Below are positions 17,101 to 24,879 of a stretch of 64,000 nt of DNA, one piece after another. The DNA lies in assembly GCF_017377575.1 (NCBI RefSeq), contig NZ_JAFREM010000013.1, positions 112,151-176,150 on the forward strand. The letters run 5' to 3'. Position numbers and translations under genes: made by a program. Every line of letters begins with the position of its first letter. The stretch's first letter is position 1. The notes below the pieces were generated by a model, which was not told where the DNA came from, did no database searches, and saw nothing but the letters and a program-made list of their open reading frames with translations. The DNA is from Candidatus Enterococcus moelleringii. Lineage in GTDB: Bacteria; Bacillota; Bacilli; Lactobacillales; Enterococcaceae.

Positions 17101-18853
17101 ACTAATCGTTGAAAATGGTGATGGTAGTTGGACATTAAGTTGGATATTAGATTATAAGACTGCAAGTGGTACCTATAATCCTAAAGTAACCTTTGATAGT
17201 TCAATCGTTTTGTCTAAACTAAATTTTGTTAATAACTTAGCTAGTTTCAGTGGGAAAGTTGTTTCTGAAGTTTGGCTTGAAAATGACGATAGTATTCGAG
17301 ATACCTCAGATGAGAAGAATTTTAGAACAAGTACAACAAGTATGAATGTAACAAATTCCGGTGTAATCGTTGTTGATAAAAGAGTAGATAAGTCTTATAT
17401 CGATGCTGGGAATAAAGTTGATCCTGCTCAAGTGGGGACCACAAATCCTACTGACTTTACTTACACAATTTCATTTAAAAATCACTCTACTATACCAATG
17501 GAAGAGGTTAAAATACTAGACGTACTGCCTTACAATGGTGATGCAAGAGGAACAGCATTTAACGGAGATTACTCAATCGTAGATGTAACACAACTTCCAG
17601 GAAATATTTCAGGAACAGTTTGGTATACCACCAACTCAATTTTGCCAGATAGAGATCCCAATGGAATACCGCTAAGCGCAGGATGGTATCGGGCAACTAG
17701 TTATCCTGCTGGGTTAAAAAATGCTAAAGCGATCATGGTTATTTACGATAAACTACCGCAAGGCGAGGACATGTCCTTTACTATCAAAGTTCGGCCAGAG
17801 GATCAAAAACCTGGGGACATCTACGTAAACGCGCCATCCTTGAACTCACATATAAATCAATTTGTTCAAGGTGTTCCATCTAGTGTCCGCGTAGTCGGCC
17901 GCGACCTCTCAGGTGTCGCCTGGTATGACGACAGTCTAGATGGATTAATCGGAAATAAAACCGATCCAGTTGTACCAGAAGATTTTGCTGCCGATATTCC
18001 AGTGAAGCTCTATCGAACTAGTTTAGAGAATCCTGACTATAAGAATGAATTAGTTGAAGAAAGTTTAACAGGTGAAAAATTCATTGATGGATCTGGTAAC
18101 TCATTAATCAAAACAGATGCCAATGGAAAATACACCTTCTCCAATCTTCCTGAAGGAGAGTATGTCGCCGAGTTTGTAATTGATGGAAAAGTGCATAAAG
18201 TGACTAAGAAGCTAGTCGGTGATGATGCAACGAAGAACTCGAAGGCTGATCCAGGCAGTTATAAGACACCAGGTTATACGCAATTGAAGATTAATGAGCT
18301 TGGTTCGGTTTGGGGCCAAGACGATTCCGTCAATCATGTGACAGATGTGAATGTTGGCTTGATTCGTCCGGGAACGATCAACCTCTTCAAATACGAAGCA
18401 GGTACGGCAGTTGATGGAAACAGTGACGGGCAATTGAGCGATCCTGAAAAAGCGACTGGAACTCCATTGAGAAATGCGGTCTTTGATCTGATCAAAGATC
18501 ACGGAGGTACTGGAAAGAAGCTGGGAACAGCGACGACGGATGCCGACGGGAAGTTGAAATTTGATGTGGGATCAGGGTTGACCGAGAATTTATTCCCAGG
18601 CGACTACTCCTTAGTCGAAACCAAAGCACCATCCGGCTTCGAACTCTTGAAGAAACCAATCAATGTAACCATCACGCAAGGAAACCAAGTAATTCAATTG
18701 TACCAAGACAACGACAAAGGAACTGATCTGCCATTTACTGGTGGAGACAATCCAATGATCATTGTCCTGCTGGCAGCCGCAAGTCTCTTAACCGTCGGAT
18801 TTATTGGCATGATGCTGTACTATCGGCAACCTAAGCGAAGGAGGAAGCTGTGA
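14114..18853 (+). CDS. very large LPFTG surface protein, probable pilus tip adhesin
   Basis: 1579 residues. A signal peptide (~1-35) is followed by an acidic Glu/Ser/Thr-rich stretch (~110-260), a long region without recognised domains (~270-1050) and a DUF11-like isopeptide segment (TYTISFKNHSTIPMEEVKIL). An SdrD/Cna-B-like domain follows (GVAWYDDSLDGLIGNK, ANGKYTFSNLPEGEYV), then a SpaA-type prealbumin domain with E-box LVETKAPSGFELL. LPFTG sits near 1539, followed by a helix and basic tail. No von Willebrand A domain is visible. Position and size suggest a tip or ancillary adhesin; the ligand is unknown. The central part (~14.95-17.75 kb) is visibly more AT-rich than both ends, suggesting a swapped domain. 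Confidence 0.85.
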   Translation: MHNKKRIKKLLALCLPLLVVLGVAGAISQGPFLKANDSGPALVSLAINGEEQSDGTFETEDESVNIALTAKERSLLELPYDEHVQITPLDESEQEYAYPQIGQDDFKKEDFVKQFEEANQTEESTSTTDSTEIVEEQTPEVQEHDSSLFSVSENDQKGVFYLTMEKDEVRRFKVTRKSTETKEVVVRNAQDTELVQKLFQFGVTEQELVQPEVPLMEEEVMPEGEGVPEADPAAEQPAVEEAPVSEESVSEENAAVADAIDRGTRAVSKDEPFPVTIDVGKRTGTEADLDKQKGPGYDNSLDDDIVRTWDLVTYNINAGISNVDSKYTSIRVRLDMELTDAWRIDSSGQLRQTAEFVNGSITDNGDGTKKSTRSAWQTVDRTGAGAAQVYFAETLNVLGGVNGDKLKPSFTITIESATTTTGDVVVIDQVIDANVEPKLDSTEVYISAKPLVDVVLEWHPDVKTTFEKATGTSDKPSTMVTNVGAYVQLKPLPGRSDPTLIKGVTYPVGGIEYTIDQKMIYSIRNTTVSRELVIGTDTRPMEVIAYDGLTGWTMPDKKMTDQYAAYQSNFQPVSRQGLKVPVGYTRRTYPPNTSRDILIGVFDTGTLDVKNNSDNTINVKNPDYKPASVGKNKWLLSGDPMGSNEEPFSVVAMQLAFPYEYLEKQTGTGGQISYQLSISSVKYEGIEQDVNTKKNMSWDKSFNGDIHNFSVFMDENKIGLNSLSGKQWSSNGDGRTTQGNKVWGRVMSSFKDIEGATGVIYGRWNANNFTYDNSRTLSNDTSSNGTRILKNYYGVGNPVPNMNLRKFGEIDSCYVWYNTPEEALAKGNIVATKTEYEITDSAGVGRPATFIPLNVSSVLGVQDGEGNPNILLTNAFNFARNADIQTMYYPLENYGNSNYDYTPTTYNKDGTMIDFHKPSPGWGDTLYIAGMTIRPNIYTNEDIYNPQETINWTVDAKVESGSENNHKVQFAVTIPKETLYTSGTAKDYLGNTLPDPLIVENGDGSWTLSWILDYKTASGTYNPKVTFDSSIVLSKLNFVNNLASFSGKVVSEVWLENDDSIRDTSDEKNFRTSTTSMNVTNSGVIVVDKRVDKSYIDAGNKVDPAQVGTTNPTDFTYTISFKNHSTIPMEEVKILDVLPYNGDARGTAFNGDYSIVDVTQLPGNISGTVWYTTNSILPDRDPNGIPLSAGWYRATSYPAGLKNAKAIMVIYDKLPQGEDMSFTIKVRPEDQKPGDIYVNAPSLNSHINQFVQGVPSSVRVVGRDLSGVAWYDDSLDGLIGNKTDPVVPEDFAADIPVKLYRTSLENPDYKNELVEESLTGEKFIDGSGNSLIKTDANGKYTFSNLPEGEYVAEFVIDGKVHKVTKKLVGDDATKNSKADPGSYKTPGYTQLKINELGSVWGQDDSVNHVTDVNVGLIRPGTINLFKYEAGTAVDGNSDGQLSDPEKATGTPLRNAVFDLIKDHGGTGKKLGTATTDADGKLKFDVGSGLTENLFPGDYSLVETKAPSGFELLKKPINVTITQGNQVIQLYQDNDKGTDLPFTGGDNPMIIVLLAAASLLTVGFIGMMLYYRQPKRRRKL

Positions 18854-19554
18854 TGAAAAAACTAACAACGTTTTTCCTGCTTCTTTCTTTGCTAACGGGT
18901 TTCTTTCTTCTGCCGCAAAATGTGTCGGCAGAAGAAGGCGGCTTCAGCATCACCATCCAAAAGTACAAGCTGACAGAAGGAGTCACTCTGTCTGATGCCG
19001 TACCAGAAGATGGGACGAAGGCGGAGCAGGTGACGGATATCAATGGCAATCAGCTTGATCCGTTGGCGGGGATTTCTTATGAGATTGTCCGGGTGTCGCC
19101 GATGGAAGGCACCAGCGAGTTTCGGCCAGTTGAAGGGGTGGATGCTTTTTCCACCACGATTACTACCGATGCCCAAGGGGTTGCTCATGTGGGCAATCTT
19201 ACCGCTGGGACCTATCGAGTAAGTGAACAACCGACGGATACTTTGCGGAATGTGATGGAGCCGGTGACTTTTGAGCTGCCTTTGCCGCAACGAACCGGCG
19301 AAGCACTGTCGGAAGTGTATTTGTATCCGAAGTCTAGTATCCAAGTTTTACCAAAATCAGGTGGCACGGAAGATCCTGATGGCACGCCTTCTAAAGGAAC
19401 CACAACGGCTGCCGGCAATGAAGCCAACAAACGCTTGCCGCAAACCAGCGGTACCTTAGGAACGATGCAGCCTTTGTATTTGATCCTCGTGTTGATCCTG
19501 ATAATGGGAGCAATCGGCGGCTACTTTATGCAAAGCAAGAAGCATCATTTTTAA
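18853..19554 (+). CDS. minor pilin / probable pilus base subunit with LPQTS signal
   Basis: 233 residues. ATG 18853 overlaps the previous stop by one base and follows AAGGAGG by 8 bp; the GTG at 18850 is less likely. A signal peptide (~1-26, ending VSA) precedes one Cna-B-like domain. VYLYPKSSIQV contains a pilin-like YPKS motif. The sorting signal is LPQTSG, differing from LPFTGG in the other two pilins, followed by a helix and KKHHF. Small size, last position among the pilins and a distinct motif suggest the base subunit that joins the pilus to the wall. Confidence 0.85.
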   Translation: MKKLTTFFLLLSLLTGFFLLPQNVSAEEGGFSITIQKYKLTEGVTLSDAVPEDGTKAEQVTDINGNQLDPLAGISYEIVRVSPMEGTSEFRPVEGVDAFSTTITTDAQGVAHVGNLTAGTYRVSEQPTDTLRNVMEPVTFELPLPQRTGEALSEVYLYPKSSIQVLPKSGGTEDPDGTPSKGTTTAAGNEANKRLPQTSGTLGTMQPLYLILVLILIMGAIGGYFMQSKKHHF

Positions 19555-19609
19555 CGGGTGCAAGTTTTCAAAATTAGAAAGCTGAACGAGTTTGCGAAGC
19601 CTTTCTATT

Positions 19610-19643
19610 CAACGAGTGACTCCTTGGAGTTGCTCGTTGTTTT
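19610..19643 (+). terminator. intra-operon terminator/attenuator before the sortase gene
   Basis: CAACGAGTGACTCC and GGAGTTGCTCGTTG are complementary (two G-U pairs) and are followed by TTTT. The hairpin sits between the pilin and sortase genes, so it probably lowers enzyme transcripts relative to structural subunits. Confidence 0.7.
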
Positions 19644-19675
19644 AAAATCACCACAAGGAGAGGAGTCTAAGAAGG

Positions 19676-21427
19676 ATGTCAGAAAAATCACCAAAGAAAC
19701 CGAAATCCTTTTTAATGATCTTCGCCATTGTGATGATTGTTGTTGGCGTGATTATTCTGCTGTACCCGATTGTCGGCAACTATTTAGCCAATCGGGAACG
19801 CAGCGAAGCCACTGCTCAATACGACCAAGTCTTAAAACGCATGAGCCAAGAAGAAATCCAGCAACAGTGGCAGCTGGCTAAAGAATACAATCGCTACATT
19901 TACCAAAAGCAGCAGGGGGGAAATCCCCAACCGATGGCCTACAAAAATATCGCCAGCATCGGCAACACCATGGGAACCATTGACATCCCGGCGATTGACA
20001 TTGAACAAATGCCTTTCTATCATGGCACTTCTTATCAGACGCTGGACAAAGGGTTGGGGCACATCGAAGAGACCTCGATTCCGGTGGGTGGCAAGAATAC
20101 TCGCGGGGTGATCACTGGTCATAGCGGCGTGAAAAATCAGGTGCTTTTTACCGATATTCGCAACCTAGTCGAAGGGGATATTTTCTACATTAATATCTTG
20201 GGTAAACGACTGGCTTACGAAATCGAGTCCTTTGAGGAAATTCTGCCTAGTGAAGTGGAGAAGGTCTACATTCAGCCGGGCAAGGACAAGGTGACGCTTT
20301 TAACCTGTACGCCGCCAGGGATCAATACCTATCGCCTGCTGGTGACGGGGCATCGGATTCCTTACAAACAAGCCGCCAAAAAAGATGTCAAAAAGCGCAA
20401 TACCTTCAGCTACCAAAATGTCGTGCTGGCAACGTTGGCCTTCAATGTTCTATTGTTCATTTTGCTGATGACGATTTATCGCTATCAATTGAAAAAACTG
20501 CGCTCCAACGAACCGAAGGCAGCGATTAAAGCGGCCAAGCAATTGAAGCGGTTGTTCTGGGTAACGCGGGCGTATTTCTTCTTGCTATTCTTTGCCATGT
20601 TGGCGACCATCGGCTTTGCGATTTACGGCTACACCCAGATGCAGGAGGAAACGCAGATGGATGAAGTGGCAGTGGGAGCTGAGGCCGAGCTGGCGGATTA
20701 CAACCTAGACAAGATTGCCCAGGCCAACTATGGGGAGAAGCAAATTGCCAGCGTCAACATTGCCGATTATGCCAAGGCCAAAAACATGTTAAAGGACACC
20801 ACCAATCAATGGGGCATCGGCAAGCTGGTGATCCCCAACGTGGATATCAACCTGCCAATTTTGGCCGGGTTAGCCAATCAAAACTTATTGACTGGGGCAG
20901 CCACCTATCAAGCTGATCAGCAGTTAGGTAAAAGCAATTATGTGCTGCTGTCCCACAATATTTTTGACCAGGATCTGCTGCTACATAGGATTCAAAATTT
21001 GAAAGAAAAAGACATGATTTATGCCACCGACTTCAAGGATATTTTCCATTACGAAGTCACGGTGAACAAAATCATTGAGGACACCGAAGTTTCCTACGTG
21101 GAGAAGCCTTCCGCCAACCAGACACCGATCATTACCTTGCTGCGGTGTGAAGGAGACATTGGAACGATTTACCGTCGAGTGGTGCAGGGGAAACTGGTGA
21201 AACAGGAATCCCTGACGGACGCCGATGCTGCACAGTTAAAGCAGTTGGGAATTAACAAAGATGGAACCATCAAAAACGGCGAGCTGCTGCAGGCTGATCC
21301 GGTTCCGCAAGTCACCAAAACCAGTATGAACATCGCTGCCAAAATTATTTCTGATCCGATGCAGACGGTGGTGCCGCTATTTTTATTGATGATGTTGCCG
21401 ATTTTATTTTTCAGTTTGATTCGTTAG
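19676..21427 (+). CDS. tandem double sortase: class C domain fused to a second sortase domain
   Basis: 583 residues, about twice a normal sortase. The first domain (~95-230) has class C features: H149 (ITGHSG), C211 (LLTCTPPG) and R220 (YRLLVTGHR). Helices flank it at ~11-33 and ~246-268. A further helix at ~293-318 starts a second unit whose catalytic domain (~375-510) has H427 (LLSHNIFD), C491 (LLRCEG) and R500/R501 (YRRVVQGK), ending in a helix at ~564-582. Both triads are complete. The first domain should polymerise pilins. The second looks closer to class A-like enzymes and might anchor the finished fibre or handle the LPQTS subunit (inference). The frame is continuous with no internal ribosome site seen. 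AAGGAGAGGAG precedes the ATG. Confidence 0.9.
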   Translation: MSEKSPKKPKSFLMIFAIVMIVVGVIILLYPIVGNYLANRERSEATAQYDQVLKRMSQEEIQQQWQLAKEYNRYIYQKQQGGNPQPMAYKNIASIGNTMGTIDIPAIDIEQMPFYHGTSYQTLDKGLGHIEETSIPVGGKNTRGVITGHSGVKNQVLFTDIRNLVEGDIFYINILGKRLAYEIESFEEILPSEVEKVYIQPGKDKVTLLTCTPPGINTYRLLVTGHRIPYKQAAKKDVKKRNTFSYQNVVLATLAFNVLLFILLMTIYRYQLKKLRSNEPKAAIKAAKQLKRLFWVTRAYFFLLFFAMLATIGFAIYGYTQMQEETQMDEVAVGAEAELADYNLDKIAQANYGEKQIASVNIADYAKAKNMLKDTTNQWGIGKLVIPNVDINLPILAGLANQNLLTGAATYQADQQLGKSNYVLLSHNIFDQDLLLHRIQNLKEKDMIYATDFKDIFHYEVTVNKIIEDTEVSYVEKPSANQTPIITLLRCEGDIGTIYRRVVQGKLVKQESLTDADAAQLKQLGINKDGTIKNGELLQADPVPQVTKTSMNIAAKIISDPMQTVVPLFLLMMLPILFFSLIR

Positions 21428-21436
21428 GAGGAAGTC

Positions 21437-23557
21437 ATGAAGAAACTTATGTTAGCTATTGGACTGCTGGTGGTGGGATTAGTCACAGTGTTTAGTATTT
21501 CCAGCGGCCGCAGCCTGCGGGCCAGCGATGAGCCGGTCACCAGCGAAAGCAGCCAAACCAGCATTGAAACCACCGTTCCTTCCGAACCAATCAACGACCT
21601 GCCGCCGGAAGTGATCCAAGAAACGGTTCCGGCCGCACCTGTTCAAGAAGAAGCACCGGTGGTAGAAGCGCCCACCGAAGAATCAACTGCTCCGGCTGAA
21701 ACGATTTTTTCTGACACACAAGTCAGCCAGGAGCCTTCTGTCTCAGAAGAAAGCAGCAGTGAAAGTGTGAGTCAGGAAAGCACCGTGGAAGAAAGCACTA
21801 CGCAAGAAAGTTCAAGCACCACCGAGACGACCACCTCTTCAACGGAAAGCACCAGCACGACCGAAAGTTCGACAGAAACCAGCGATAATATAATAGAAGA
21901 AACACGTAGCGAAGAACCGGAAATTTCAACGCCGAGCAGCAGTCAGGAACCGGAAGTGAAACCTGCGCCAGCACCGGAACAACCGCAGCCAACCGAACCG
22001 GCACCTGCGCCAAGTTCGCCGGTCACTGAACCAGCAATTGCCAACTATCCAGCGCAACCTTCAGCGGCTGTAGCGAGTTCAACTTTGCCCACCATTGGAA
22101 CCACCAATCCATTAGGTGATCGTGAAGTGGAACTGGACGAATCACTGCGGGTCAGTCAACTGGCGGAGTCGGATTTTAACGGCTACGAACTTCCGTTGCT
22201 TTCTTCATTCAGTGATACGAAGCAAGGGATTTTAGTTTACGAAGGCTTGCGGCAGCTGGGAGAAAAAGAAGCGGATTACACCGTTCAAACGTTACTGGAT
22301 AATTTGTTCAGCCAGCTGTTTAATCAAACAACCGAAAATGTCACCTATATAATAGAAGAAAAAAATTTACAGCCGGGAGATATCCTAGTCGTAGATGATC
22401 AATCCATCGGTTTGTATCTAGGGGAAGACCATTATTTAACCGTTGAAGAAAAAGGGGAAGACGAAGAAACCACACAAGAAGTGGTGATCGCCTTGCTTTC
22501 GGAACGGGAGGAAGAGGAAGCGATCAGTGGACTGCGAGGCACGGACCTGAACAAGACTGCCTACGCTGAAGAAGTCGAACAGGCTTATCCAGCAACATTC
22601 GCAATTGAGGCCACGGAACAAACCCAGCAGTTCATCGATCAAATTTCTGACGATGCCCAAAAGCTGGGGCTGAAATACGATGTCTTTGCTTCAGTCATGA
22701 TCGCACAGGCTATTTTGGAAAGTGGTTCAGGTACTAGCGGCTTATCAGTAGCGCCGAATTATAACCTGTTTGGTGTAAAAGGCAGCTATGGCGGACAATC
22801 TGTTAGCCTGCCCACCCAAGAAGATCGCGGCAATGGCGAGCTTTATACGATTTCAGCCGCTTTTCGTCGTTACCCTAGTTACGGCGAGTCATTAGGAGAT
22901 TATGTCACCTTGATTCGCGAAGGCATTTCCGGCAATCCGGCATATTATCAGGAGGCATGGCGCTCAGAAGCGAAGAATTACTTGCGAGCAGCCGGTTCCT
23001 TAACTGGCAAATACGCGACGGACACTTCTTATCATAGAAAAATCAGCTCGATTATCGCGGTCTATCATCTTACTTTGTACGATGAGCCGTTACCTGAAAC
23101 AGTAACCGGCACCACCAGTGCGATCCTGCAAGGAAAAGAAAGCATCCCGGCAGAGTATCAGCAAAAAATGAAGCTGCCGGATTACGACGGCAAGAACTAT
23201 AATACCTCCGGCTCCTATCCCGTGGGTCAATGTACCTGGTACGCCTTCAACCGAGTGGCGCAGCTGGGGGGGCATGTGGATGATTACATGGGCAACGGCG
23301 GAGAGTGGGGAACCAAAGGTCGGGCGCTGGGCTATGAAGTCATTCGCGATCCGAAAGCTGGGTATCTGGTTTCCTTTAGTCCTGGAACGGCGGGGTCTGA
23401 TCCCCGCTATGGGCATGTGGCCTTTGTGGAAGCAGTCACCGAGAACGGCATTTTGATTTCCGAGGGCAATGTCGTCGGCGGCACCACGATTTCCTATCGC
23501 GTCATCTCCAATGATATCGCGAAATCCAATTTGGTTTCCTATATTAAACCAAAATGA
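21437..23557 (+). CDS. secreted peptidoglycan hydrolase: glucosaminidase plus CHAP
   Basis: 706 residues. A signal peptide (~1-28) is followed by a low-complexity Ser/Thr/Glu/Pro region (~30-215) likely to span the wall. Residues ~230-340 resemble a degenerate NlpC/P60-like fold (LQPGDILVVDDQSIGLYLGE). A GH73-type glucosaminidase (~395-550) has catalytic Glu in IAQAILESGSG and NYNLFGVKG. A C-terminal CHAP amidase/endopeptidase follows (~590-706), with Cys in YPVGQCTWYAF and His in YGHVAFVE. Its place inside the pilus operon suggests local wall opening for fibre assembly. AGGAGG precedes the ATG; its stop overlaps the signal peptidase start. Confidence 0.92.
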   Translation: MKKLMLAIGLLVVGLVTVFSISSGRSLRASDEPVTSESSQTSIETTVPSEPINDLPPEVIQETVPAAPVQEEAPVVEAPTEESTAPAETIFSDTQVSQEPSVSEESSSESVSQESTVEESTTQESSSTTETTTSSTESTSTTESSTETSDNIIEETRSEEPEISTPSSSQEPEVKPAPAPEQPQPTEPAPAPSSPVTEPAIANYPAQPSAAVASSTLPTIGTTNPLGDREVELDESLRVSQLAESDFNGYELPLLSSFSDTKQGILVYEGLRQLGEKEADYTVQTLLDNLFSQLFNQTTENVTYIIEEKNLQPGDILVVDDQSIGLYLGEDHYLTVEEKGEDEETTQEVVIALLSEREEEEAISGLRGTDLNKTAYAEEVEQAYPATFAIEATEQTQQFIDQISDDAQKLGLKYDVFASVMIAQAILESGSGTSGLSVAPNYNLFGVKGSYGGQSVSLPTQEDRGNGELYTISAAFRRYPSYGESLGDYVTLIREGISGNPAYYQEAWRSEAKNYLRAAGSLTGKYATDTSYHRKISSIIAVYHLTLYDEPLPETVTGTTSAILQGKESIPAEYQQKMKLPDYDGKNYNTSGSYPVGQCTWYAFNRVAQLGGHVDDYMGNGGEWGTKGRALGYEVIRDPKAGYLVSFSPGTAGSDPRYGHVAFVEAVTENGILISEGNVVGGTTISYRVISNDIAKSNLVSYIKPK

Positions 23558-24099
23558 GCAGGGAGCGAACACACCAGCCACCGTTGAAATTGTACGCAAA
23601 AGTATTCGGCAAAGCCTTAGTTTTTGTGGCGGCCCTCTTGATTTTATTTGGCTGGGTCCACCGGAGTTACTTGATTCACCCGGTCGCCGGGACCTCCATG
23701 CAGGAAGCGCTGCAGGATGGCGATCGGATTTTGTTAAGCAAGCGCTCGCCGATTGTCCGCTATTCGGTGATTGGTTTTTCGATGCCGGAGGAAGACGGCA
23801 TGTTTGTCAAACGAGTGATTGGCCTGCCGGGAGATTCGGTGTTGGTGCAGGGCAATCGGTTGGTTTTGAGTATCGGCGATGAAGGCTTTACCACGACTTA
23901 TACCTTTGACTTAGATGCCAAAGCCGCCCGCCAGCTGAAAAAAACCACCACGATTCCCGAGGGACATTATTTTGTGATTGGGGATCATACGGCAGTGTCC
24001 AAAGACAGCCGCACCTTTGGCTGGGTCCAGGCCGCTGACATCGAAGGCAAAGTTCAATATCGCCTGTATCCATTTTCGGCATTTGGGCCGATTAATTAG
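23554..24099 (+). CDS. pilus-operon signal peptidase I
   Basis: 181 residues with one N-terminal membrane anchor (~18-36). Nucleophile Ser is S48 in AGTSMQ, the general-base Lys is K86 in VKRVIGLPGD, and box E reads SKDSRTFGWV with an upstream GDH. It cleaves signal peptides at the outer membrane face. Dedicated signal peptidases also occur in streptococcal FCT pilus islands, where they aid pilus assembly. It overlaps the hydrolase by 4 bp (ATGA). Confidence 0.92.
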   Translation: MSRERTHQPPLKLYAKVFGKALVFVAALLILFGWVHRSYLIHPVAGTSMQEALQDGDRILLSKRSPIVRYSVIGFSMPEEDGMFVKRVIGLPGDSVLVQGNRLVLSIGDEGFTTTYTFDLDAKAARQLKKTTTIPEGHYFVIGDHTAVSKDSRTFGWVQAADIEGKVQYRLYPFSAFGPIN

Positions 24100-24113
24100 A
24101 GAGGAGTACCAGC

Positions 24114-24878
24114 ATGTTCATCTTAAATGCCCTAACTGTGGCATTCGTACTGATTATTTTAGGATTGAGCGGGTACCGTTTCTTAATCTATTACCGCATT
24201 CGCCAAGTGGAAGCCGCCCAATTATCCCCTCAGGCTCGTCAGAAATTAAGCCTGATTAAGCAAAAGGAACAAGAAAAGCATGTGCATTTTTTGCTGCTGA
24301 ACGGTTTGCTGATTGGGTTGACGGTGTTGTGTGTGACCCTGTCGCAATTTCAAACCGAGGGCCGGGTGGAAACCTTGCGGGCGCAAAGTGAAACCTTGAA
24401 GGACGAAACGCATTCCTTGAAGCAGGAGCAAAAACAGCTGATTACCAAGATTCCGGTGAAGGAATATCCGGAAGAGGGGATTGGGTTGGCCGACTATCAA
24501 TGGGCTCAGTTATTTGAAGACAGTGGCGCGGCTTCGTTGCAATCGGAAATCGAAACGGCCTTGAGTCAGCAGATTGTACCTTACTTTGGTATTTCCACAT
24601 TTGTGTTGTCGATTGATGTGCCGACGAAAACACTGAGTTTGTCTTTAGTGGGAGATGTCAGCAATTCCGCCAGTGAGGAAACGATCCGGCAAAACATGGC
24701 GGCTTTTGTCAAAGAGGCCGAAGCAGTGACTCAGCTGACCCAAATTCACTTTCAAATCAACGAAAGCTCCTTGGCAGACAACGCAACAGTTTACAGCTGC
24801 ACCTATGGTCGGGAAGCCGAGGACGGAGCCTTCGAATTACTAGATGAATCAGAGAAAACCGCAAAGGATGGGGACTAA
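24114..24878 (+). CDS. pilus-operon membrane protein with coiled coil, unknown role
   Basis: 254 residues. A first hydrophobic segment lies at ~3-25 and a second at ~58-80, separated by a charged loop. A heptad-rich stretch (~85-115, VETLRAQSETLKDETHSLKQ) leads into an extracytoplasmic-type domain with no recognised family. GAGGAGT precedes the ATG. It lies 14 bp after the signal peptidase and 1 bp before the next gene, so it is part of the operon. A scaffold role in assembly is only a guess. Confidence 0.75.
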   Translation: MFILNALTVAFVLIILGLSGYRFLIYYRIRQVEAAQLSPQARQKLSLIKQKEQEKHVHFLLLNGLLIGLTVLCVTLSQFQTEGRVETLRAQSETLKDETHSLKQEQKQLITKIPVKEYPEEGIGLADYQWAQLFEDSGAASLQSEIETALSQQIVPYFGISTFVLSIDVPTKTLSLSLVGDVSNSASEETIRQNMAAFVKEAEAVTQLTQIHFQINESSLADNATVYSCTYGREAEDGAFELLDESEKTAKDGD

Positions 24879-24879
24879 T

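Noticed and set aside
18892..19344. Long minus-strand open frame (150 codons) inside the minor pilin
   Set aside because: No ribosome site, biased composition (His/Arg/Gln rich), and it lies fully opposite a convincing pilin gene.
23090..23599. 169-codon minus-strand frame opposite the CHAP domain, and plus-strand frame 23469-23882
   Set aside because: Both are shadows of the hydrolase and signal peptidase genes, which have clear motifs and coupled starts.
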